A stretch of 64,000 nucleotides of DNA from Galdieria partita (Eukaryota > Rhodophyta > Bangiophyceae > Galdieriales > Galdieriaceae), in assembly GCA_025991245.1 (NCBI GenBank), contig BQMJ01000030.1:1-64000 (forward strand). Reading direction: 5' to 3'. The position numbers and the translations under genes are program-made. The stretch's first letter is position 1, and each line of letters begins with the position of its first letter. Below, one piece after another: positions 56,784-64,000 of the stretch. The notes beneath the pieces are model-generated. The model was not told the origin of the DNA, did no database searches, and was given only the letters and a program-made list of their open reading frames with translations.

Positions 56784-58888
56784 ATGCAGCGAATCTTAGG
56801 TGCGATTGCTTTTGTTGGATTGGTCAGCATATTTGTGTTGCATACTGTTCGTAGAAACACTTCTAGGAGAGTTAATAATCCGCAAGCCAATTCCAGAAGG
56901 AAAAGGCGCTCAGTGGCATCTGCAGTATTGTCGAATAAAGATAGCAAGGAAGAAAGTGAAGGAGTGGAAAGTTTACCTTCTTATGTTGCAGCTCTGGCTA
57001 GAATGTGGTGCCAGCGAGATCCAGACGAAGAAACAAGAAAAGAAGTACAGAGTTGGATTACAGATAAACAGTTGACCTATGCAAAGGAACGTCTGGAGGG
57101 TAAACTTCACTTTGGAACCGCAGGATTGCGTGGCCCAATGGCAGCAGGATATGATAGGTTAAACGTTCTGACAGTGTTGCAAGCGACTCAAGGAGTTTTG
57201 AAATATTTACAACAGTTGTATGGAGCTAGTGAAGTTCAAAAGAGAGGTGTGTGTGTGGGAAGAGACTCGAGACACCATTCGGATAAATTTGCAGCTATCA
57301 CACAAGCGGTTTTTCTACAAAGTGGCATTCCAGTAAATAGTTTGACCTTGAAGCCAGTACCTACTCCTTTGGTATCATTTGCTGTAACTTATTTGCATTG
57401 TGTTGCTGGAGTCATGATTACTGCTTCACATAACCCAAAGAGTGATAATGGCTATAAGCTGTACTTGGAAGATGGTTGTCAGATTTTGCCTCCTCATGAC
57501 AAATACATCGAGCAGCTTATTCAAGAAAACTCTGAGCCTTGGTTTGAGAATTATGCAGACTGGTTGAAAGAAGACAAGTTGGTAAAGCATCCCTTGTTTA
57601 CCCATAAATTAGAAGAAATTCAGGAAGCTTATGTTCGTGTCATTTCTTCTGTTTGCCATTTAAGACAAAGTATTGACAATAAGTTTGCTCCAGTTATTAC
57701 ATATTCTCCGCTTCATGGAGTAGGCGCTCCCTTTTTCAAGTCATTGTGTTCCTCATTTGGATTCTCTGATTTCATTATGACAACATCTCAAGAACAACCA
57801 AACCCTGATTTTCCAACAGTTCCTTTTCCAAATCCTGAAGAAGGGCCGCAAGTGTTCAAGGAAGCATTCAAGCAGGCCAATAACAATGCAGCAAAATTAG
57901 TATTGTTGAATGATCCCGATGCGGATCGATTTGCAGCTGCTGAGTATAATGGCAATGAGTGGAGAATATTTACTGGCAACGAAATAGCTTTCTTATTGGT
58001 GTCTTGGCTGTGGGAAAACCGCTTCGAACTCAGAAAAAGATGGAAACAAAGTAACAATATTTCAGAACAAGAGACTGAATCTATTAATCCAAATGATTTT
58101 GCATGCGTTGCTAGCGCAGTTTCGTCTAAATTTATACAAACTATGGCTGAGAAGGAAGGATTCAGATTTTGTGAAACATTAACTGGCTTCAAGTGGTTGA
58201 GTCATGCAGCTTTGGAGTTGGAGCAGCAACATTGTCAAGTCTTGTTAGCATATGAAGAAGCTTTGGGATATATGTGCACTACACAGGTGCGAGATAAAGA
58301 TGGCATATCAACTGCTGCTGTTTTTTGGGAACTTGCTTCATCCACCTATCAAAGTGAAATGTTACTGGCAGATAGACTAAACCTCCTTTATGAGAAATAT
58401 GGTTACTTTCTAAGTCGTAATGGTTATCTATTAGCCAAGTCCTCCTCACTTATACCTCGTCTATTTGAGAATATTCGAAATGCTGGTTATCCATTAGAAA
58501 TAATGGGGTGTAAGGTAGTCTCTTATAGAGACCTAGCGACAGGTGTGGATACTGCAGAAGTAAACAGTAAGTATATGAAGTATATGATTGTGATTTGACA
58601 TGACTATTTCCTAAAGGTCAAACAAATTTACCTTCGAGCCCATCAACTTGCTTTATAACTTTCCGCTTGCAAACAGGTCGTCATCCAAGTTTTTCTGATG
58701 TGGATGTATTTCTATCTATACGTGGTAGTGGGACCGAACCAAAACTGAAATATTATTCTGAAATGCGCTCCGATAATGTCACACAGTTGCAGCAAGATGA
58801 TATTTTTCTTGAGAAATTAGTCAACAGCTTTATTCAAAATGTTCTTAAACCAGAAGAAAACGGATTGCAGCCTCCCAAATTGTCTTAG
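56784..58888 (+). CDS. Phosphohexomutase, PGM2-like (phosphopentomutase/phosphoglucomutase), with membrane anchor
   Basis: Exons 56784-58566 and 58617-58888 (50-bp intron) give 684 residues. The alpha-D-phosphohexomutase parts are in order: FGTAGLRG (110-117), TASHNP with phospho-Ser215, the metal loop DPDADR (377-382), TGFKW and EEALGY near 470-495, and RGSGTEPK in the last exon. TAGLRG with this size and spacing points to the PGM2 branch, which acts on pentose-1-phosphate as well as glucose-1-phosphate. Residues 4-22 are a strong hydrophobic helix followed by basic residues, so the protein is probably membrane-anchored, or the stretch is part of a signal. Cytosolic relatives lack it. Confidence 0.9.
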
Positions 58889-58918
58889 TATTAAAATTTG
58901 AAAAATAAAACATCTAAT

Positions 58919-59000
58919 CGCAGTGAGCAGGATTCGAACCTGCGCTGGGAGACCCAAACAGATTTCGAGTCTGTCGCCTTAACCGCTCGGCCATCACTGC
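58919..59000 (-). tRNA. tRNA-Ser (anticodon CGA)
   Basis: On the minus strand the gene starts at 59000 with GCAGTGA, pairing with TCACTGC (58926-58920), and has discriminator G at 58919. A D-arm with GCCGAGCGGTTAAGGC, anticodon arm CAGACTCGAAATCTG with CGA, a long variable arm GGGTCTCCCAGC and the T-arm GGTTCGAATCC are all present. The long variable arm and G73 fit serine, reading UCG codons. No intron. CCA is not encoded. Confidence 0.97.
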
Positions 59001-59247
59001 TATTTGAGACTTTCAAATAGAAATGTAACTATAAAAAGAATCAAAAGTTCAATATCAGTTCGGAAGGAAACTGATTCGAATGCATCTCCGAAACTTTGTC
59101 TACTTCAAAAATCTTACTTTCAAAACTACATTTAGTCATGCTTAGATAAAATGAGATGATGCTAGTACAATTCTCTCCGTAGACCCCTGTGAAGAATCAT
59201 TCGCAACAACAGGAATCAATGTAGACTCGACCATTTTTGCTATTTCC

Positions 59248-60331
59248 ATGCCTTGGCTTGACCAACGTGGAGACAACCTTTTGTTGAAAGATATAATTTT
59301 TGCTATTCAAAATAATAAACGAAATTGGAAACCTACAGAGAATCGTAGACTTTGTTTGGATTGCTCTGAAGGGAACATAACCGTTGACTATTCGCAGCAG
59401 TTTCAATGGAGAGATACGTTTTCTCTGGCACCACTTGAACATAGTTTCAAGTTAACTTGCTTTAGTGATGCAATTTTTTTGGTTTTACCGGGTCTATCTT
59501 TCATTGTGACCGGTAAGCAAATATACTGTAGACGCAGTGGTGTGAAAGAAGCTGAGACAACAGAGTCTTGGTTAGCCTTTTTGGAAACAAGCCCCGCTTT
59601 CAAGTCATTAGAGACTGTTCTGGAAGGTGAGCAAGTTGCTGCCGAAGAAGTTTTTCCCAGTTTGATACAGTTTGTTGGAGAATTTCTTCGTTTCCTCTGG
59701 GATACCTGGAAAAATGTAGACTACAGTTCTCCCTCTAAAAAGGATTTGCAGTCAGTTGTTTGGAGAGAGTTGGCCCAAAATTGGAGAAGATCTTTTCATC
59801 AGTTATTTTTGGAAATGAAGTTATTTTTTTCTATAGTAAGCACTATATCAGTCCATGATGGAACTGATATGCGTATGATACCTTTTTCGCCAGTTGTTTT
59901 CATGGAAGTAAGTGAAGATAACTGAAAGATGTGTTTTTCACGAAACTTGAATAGGGTTTGTCTGAAGTGCTGAATGAGATGGACCAGTGGCAAATATCGG
60001 TGGACAGAGTTGAGACCTTGATCCCTCTTTATTTTCATCAGCAGGAAACTTTTCTTTTGAAACTGGATTTACCCATAGTAACAGGTAGCGCATTTTTTGG
60101 ATTTAGTCTTTTGGTATGTTTACATTGTTCTCGCACGTATATCCTCTAATAATATTTCATTATCAGGTTATGAGTTTTACGTGCATGAATATCACTATTC
60201 CTCCCTACAATAGTCCTAATATTATCAAAATTTGGGCAGTATTTGTTAGCATTTTAGTCGTTTTCTTATTTGTTTCTTTTTCTTTGGTATTTTACTGGTT
60301 ACGCAGAAATGCACCTCTTACGGACCTGTAA
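59248..60331 (+). CDS. CorA/Mrs2-like magnesium transporter with altered GMN motif
   Basis: Three exons, 59248-59907, 59955-60113 and 60167-60331, with introns of 47 and 53 bp; 327 residues. Two C-terminal membrane helices are separated by a short loop, and a long hydrophilic helical part precedes them: the CorA/Mrs2 layout. FETSPAFKSLETVLEGEQVAAEE-like wording (about 113-135) resembles the LPFEFxxLExxLE region of Mrs2, and YFHQQETFLLKLDLP leads into the first helix. The essential GMN at the end of helix 1 reads CMN (279-281). The start may be incomplete, since N-terminal parts of the domain look short and the upstream tRNA leaves only about 240 bp. The family call is moderate; a non-transporting relative is possible. 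Confidence 0.5.
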
Positions 60332-60946
60332 ATTGATTCTTTGGGTTTATTTCTATTTCATATATTATAATGAGGCATTGGATTTCCTAGAGATTTCTTC
60401 TCGTTGAGCTTTAGCAATGATTTTGATACGTGTCGAAATACAACAATATTTTCGCAGTTTTCGACATTTTCACTCCAAGTTGCGTAGTCCTTATCTATCT
60501 ATCCTTTTTCTTCTTCGAACTTACAAGTTGAACTGAGACGGATACTTGAACACTTGTGTCGTGGCTATTAACATTCATGTTCGAGATAAAACTTCTAGAT
60601 TTTCTTTGCCTAATTTTTCTCATAAAACTAAACCGAGACTGTTGTAGTCACCGTTTACAAAGGTTACTGAGAGTTACAACTACGTGCAATTTAAGAAGGT
60701 GCGAGACAACTCTACTGGTGAATACAACAAACGAGAACCTTTCCAAAGAAATCATCATCAACTACATCCTTGGTTGCAAGTGCCTATATACTACTGAGAG
60801 AACCACGTAATTTGAATTTCTATTTGTTTCAATGCAAAATCCGTATCTCGCCATATGAAGTGAATGTTGACCAGAAAATCTGTTCGGATCCGCCACCTGA
60901 AGCTCGGAGGTCAATGAAAATCCGCCGCCATTTGCATTGAAGAGCA
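60332..60946. other. Intergenic region, nothing recognised
   Basis: About 600 bp between two plus-strand genes, AT-rich. A frame of 84 codons at 60556-60810 has no recognisable domain. Confidence 0.5.
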
Positions 60947-61360
60947 ATGATTCTCAATTTGGTCAATACGAGGCGTGACAGTTTTTTCTCTACAATGTTA
61001 AGTAATAACCCCGCCTCACGAAACCTTTCGAATGAAGACTATATGTGGCCACTAGAGGAAGAAGACCAAGAGGGAACTACAGCTGGTAGTTGTCCTATGC
61101 TTCTAAGCCCATCCCTATCAGACGGAACTTGCTTCGACTATGTTGACGGAGAAAGCGACGCAGTTTATGTACAATGTAGGAGACCTGAAGACACTCCCAA
61201 GTCTTTTGAGCTGTACTCCATACCCGAAGACTTGGACTTTCCTTTTACTAGCTGTGAGCAAACAACGTTTTTCACGGCAAAGCCGGATAAGAGTTTGTTC
61301 GTGAATATTAAGAATTCTTCACCTTTGAATATAGGAAGAGTGGAAAGCTCTAACAGCTGA
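60947..61360 (+). CDS. Hypothetical acidic protein
   Basis: Single exon, 137 residues, no recognised family. It is acidic and Ser-rich, with DEDYMWPLEEEDQEG-like and GTCFDYVDGESDAVYVQC patches and no membrane helix. A second in-frame ATG sits at residue 17. Support is only that the frame is long for this AT-rich sequence, has a balanced composition and lies in gene-dense DNA. Its end overlaps the end of a possible minus-strand gene by 11 bp. Confidence 0.45.
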   Translation: MILNLVNTRRDSFFSTMLSNNPASRNLSNEDYMWPLEEEDQEGTTAGSCPMLLSPSLSDGTCFDYVDGESDAVYVQCRRPEDTPKSFELYSIPEDLDFPFTSCEQTTFFTAKPDKSLFVNIKNSSPLNIGRVESSNS

Positions 61361-61808
61361 ACATAGTTTCTTTGAAGTTTTCGATAGCAAGTAAGAAAAC
61401 TGGGGTTTTCCCTGTAGTCAATAGTAGATTTCTTAAAGCAGGAAGGGATATTTGAGTGGATGGATATTGTAAACTAGTGAAATTTTCGCTTTTGTAATAG
61501 TCTCCGAAACATGTCTTTCTTTGACCGGGGTCGTAGTAGTGTTCACTATTCCACAAAGGAATTGCAAATTTCTCACAGAGCTGCACACCCCAAAATGTCT
61601 TGTGGACAAACACATAGCCATTATACCTGAGAAAGGTTAGTCGCGTAGAAGCGAATCATGACATTTACCGACTTGTTTGTTCAAGCTACAATGACCTTGA
61701 AATAATACAAAGGAGGGCAAAAGTCTTTAATATAGGCGACACAACTAGACTATTCAATAGCGCAAAACAATTTTCATTTGGATCTTGTATTAGCATCATC
61801 ACAGCCAT
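61350..61808 (-). CDS. Possible small protein, two exons, function unknown
   Basis: A consistent model has exons 61808-61696 and 61626-61350, giving 129 residues. The second exon reads as a genuine-looking protein (YNGYVFVHKTFWGVQLCEK, then IPLWNSEHYYDPGQRKTCFGDYY), but I do not know the family. The first exon is less sure: the donor would be GTCATT and the intron 69 bp, both unusual for this window. Its ATG overlaps the stop codon of the CBS protein gene (TGATG). It may instead be a 3' part of another transcript. Confidence 0.3.
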
Positions 61809-62974
61809 CAACTGCTCAACGTGGACGAACGAACCATTAAACAATGCGACAAAACTTCTTTGACACTAACAAAAACGACTTGATCAGGATGTACTTTGGT
61901 CATATCATCTATTGAAGATTCTTGATACACAACTGGTAGGCTTCTTTCACCCATCGAACCAAAAATTGTCAGTAATTGTGAAACTTTTGTACTTAAATGA
62001 ATGCAGGGCAAGTCTCGGATCATAATATCACTTGCAAGCATTTCTCGACTGCTTTTTCCTTGCAACATACATTTCCGTATGTAATTACTGAAAATATATG
62101 ATATAGCGAAAAGCTTATAGAATATAATGGCTTACCGTTCTGTTAACAGACCAACTATTGTATGCCGATCGCTTTCTGTTCAAATTTAGCTATTAGAAAA
62201 GTGTTTTCTCTTGAAAGTTACCTCCTTACCACTCTGAGTCACTAACAAAGTGCCAACCTTGTGATCATCCATCTTTTGAATTCCCTCATCTACAGTAACT
62301 GATTGATGTATCTGATAAACCGTATTATCTCCACTTCTATCCAAACCTTTACTCTCCAAGACTTCCTTTACTGTTTGTTGATCAAAAAAGGAGCGATCAC
62401 TTTCTGGAATACTGAGGAAGAAAGTTGCGAGATCCCTAGAAGTGAGTACACCATAACAGTCTTCTCTAAAGACGTCTCCATGTTTTTTTTGATATAAAAC
62501 TGCGATATTTTGTACGTCCTTTGAAACCAAGATATCTACCACATCTTGAACAGTCTTATCAAACGTAATAGTCTCCACTCGATCTCGTGATGTGTATGCC
62601 TTCTTCAAGGGAGTCTTTTCAACAGGCAAACCTTGAGCAGCCACCTTACGAACAATGTCCCTCTCTGAAACGATTCCCATCCAACGCAACTTTTCTTGGA
62701 AATTTTCAAAAACGAGGATCGAGGATAAGTCGTCTCTCATCAAACCGCGCGCACATTCAATTACAGTTGTGCTGTCAGGGTAAGCATATTGTGTTTCTGG
62801 ATGTTTTTCTAAAACTTTTTTTAGAGGGGCTGACCAGAAAGGATCTTCTTTGACTGATACATCAGTCGCAAAAGATTTGACCCATCTTTTCTTTGAAGAC
62901 AAAACCGTATAAGCTGACCAGTTGTAACGAAAACTCAAAAGAGGCAGACAAGGTCTTACAGCCTGCTTCCACAT
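61808..62974 (-). CDS. Four-CBS-domain protein, probably organellar
   Basis: Three exons, 62974-62230, 62175-62136 and 62087-61808, with introns of 54 and 48 bp; 354 residues. Four CBS motifs form two Bateman modules: about 55-105 (ending MGIVSERDIVRKV), 115-180 (YGVLTSRDLATFF), 195-275 (IVGLLTERNYIRK across the short second exon) and 280-350 (FVSVKEVLSHCLM). Such proteins bind adenine nucleotides and sense energy state. No catalytic domain is attached. The N-terminal ~45 residues are Arg/Ser-rich with aromatic residues, fitting a mitochondrial or plastid presequence. The target it regulates is unknown. Confidence 0.82.
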
Positions 62975-63153
62975 GGTCAAAAGTAAAAAGCGCTACTCAA
63001 TGAAAACCGACTGTTATTCCTTTCCACGTGAGAGGCTATCACTTCTTGAAACAGACAACAACTCTTAACAACATCCAATTGTTTTCCCAAATAACAACGA
63101 AATTCCTCAATACAAATATCAAGTAAATGATATTTTATTCCAAAAGTTAATGT

Positions 63154-64000
63154 CTAAAAGGACATGGGTGTAAACTTTTTTCCTTCTCCTTGCAAGTTGT
63201 AAAACTTGTTCTGAAACTCAACCCAATGTAAACGCAAGGCATGTAAGAACGCTGAAAGGGATTCCATTAGGCACAAAACGCCTATTGTCAAAAATGACCA
63301 AAGCAAGAAACCCATTATAATGGCTATCGGATGTTCCAAAGAAATTGTATTATATAAAACCTAATCCAAAATGTGATAAGAAAAATGAGTTGAGGATAAA
63401 TACTTGCTACCTTTTCTAAAAATACCAAACTCAGCTCCGAATGAGCCAAGCTCAACGCCCATAAACGCAAATAACTAGCAGTATTACTCACAGCTCCCAG
63501 AACAAACTCGATAGTATGTATAAGTTGATGAATCATTACTTCACCAAAATCGAAAGATTCCTCCTTCTTATTCATGTCAGAATATACGCTGTCTTGTATA
63601 TGATTGTTAGTTGGCAGCCTATGTTCCTTATCAAGTAAGGGGCGTTGTTCTTCATTTACAGCAGCTATTTTGCTCTTTTGATGGCGATAAAATAGTATTA
63701 GCGGCTTTGGAAGCAACATCCAAGGCACAGAAACAATGGCTATCAACAATAATACTGACTGAAGTTCACCTTGAAAAGGAAACAATTTGGCATCTTCAGT
63801 CACTTTGTTTGGGCTCATAAACAAACCAATTAGAGTGCTTTTCAAGTCAGGAGGACGACAATGAGGATCGGATAAGCAACTCGGTGCATTCCAATTCGTT
63901 AACCATTTGATAAATATCAACAAGACCAAGTATCCAAATGTACAACTCATGAACAAAAGTTGAGGTACAAATACATACCAAATATCCAAACCACTCTTAA
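63154..64000 (-). CDS. V-type proton ATPase subunit a (V0), C-terminal part; gene continues beyond the window
   Basis: Two exons are visible, (64000)-63411 and 63360-63154, with a 50-bp intron; the 5' part lies outside the window. This subunit carries protons through V0 of the vacuolar ATPase. Visible landmarks are [20 protein letters not shown], the helices with [19 protein letters not shown] holding the essential Arg, [17 protein letters not shown] across the splice and the C-terminal [25 protein letters not shown], which closely follows the family. About 265 residues are present. Vacuolar acidification would also drive a CLC exchanger such as the one in the nitrate island. Confidence 0.95.

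Overview
The window is the left end of a eukaryotic chromosome. It starts with about 490 bp of C-strand telomere repeat (CCCTAATAAA / CCCTAAATAAA), continues through about 14 kb of AT-rich, gene-free subtelomeric repeats, and then becomes gene-dense. Genes are compact, with no intron or a few very short introns (47-64 bp, usually GTAAGT...AG) and intergenic gaps down to 22 bp. Nitrate genes, a plastid-type YbaB protein and a telomere of this kind fit a thermoacidophilic unicellular red alga of the Galdieria type. The organism is inferred from style and gene content; no marker gene proves it.

Layout: (1) 1-7.6 kb: telomere, an interstitial telomere patch, a tandem array of ~960-bp units and an array of diverged ~1.2-kb units. 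(2) 7.6-14.8 kb: a large subtelomeric repeat (copy A). (3) 14.86-28.96 kb: a gene island with a membrane-anchored sulfite-oxidase-fold molybdenum oxidoreductase, ferredoxin-nitrite reductase, a temptin-ferric-reductase-type flavocytochrome, an NNP-type nitrate transporter, a CLC anion transporter, a bHLH protein with a GAF-like domain resembling that of NIN-like nitrate regulators, and a drug/metabolite-family (nucleotide-sugar/triose-phosphate type) transporter. (4) 28.97-33.8 kb: copy B of the same repeat in the same orientation. (5) 33.8-38.6 kb: gene-free. (6) 38.6-43 kb: a phosphate-type MFS carrier and an NRAMP metal transporter. (7) 43.7-64 kb: housekeeping genes: bL27m, HscB/Jac1, ABHD17-like hydrolase, USP10-like deubiquitinase, YbaB/EbfC, GTPBP1-like GTPase, sigma-type GST, GT31/Fringe-like glycosyltransferase, ALG7/DPAGT1, PGM2-like phosphohexomutase, tRNA-Ser(CGA), an Mrs2/CorA-like protein, a four-CBS protein and the 3' part of V-ATPase subunit a.

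The main result is the island. It has nitrate uptake and nitrite reduction but no classical one-chain nitrate reductase. Instead it holds a molybdenum subunit with a membrane anchor and, two genes away, a membrane heme/FAD/NAD(P)H flavocytochrome. Together these supply every cofactor module of a nitrate reductase, and the pairing parallels bacterial MsrP (sulfite-oxidase-fold Mo protein) and MsrQ (ferric-reductase-like heme protein). A 15-bp sequence, TCTCGAGATCAACGG, occurs exactly upstream of the Mo gene and, inverted, in the shared promoter of nitrite reductase and the flavocytochrome. A relaxed version and CAACGG cores lie upstream of the nitrate transporter/CLC pair and of the bHLH-GAF gene. 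I propose a co-regulated, two-component, membrane-bound nitrate-reducing system with its own candidate regulator, carried between long direct repeats that could allow its loss by recombination. The function of the two-component enzyme is inference; the gene families, order and shared promoter element are seen directly.
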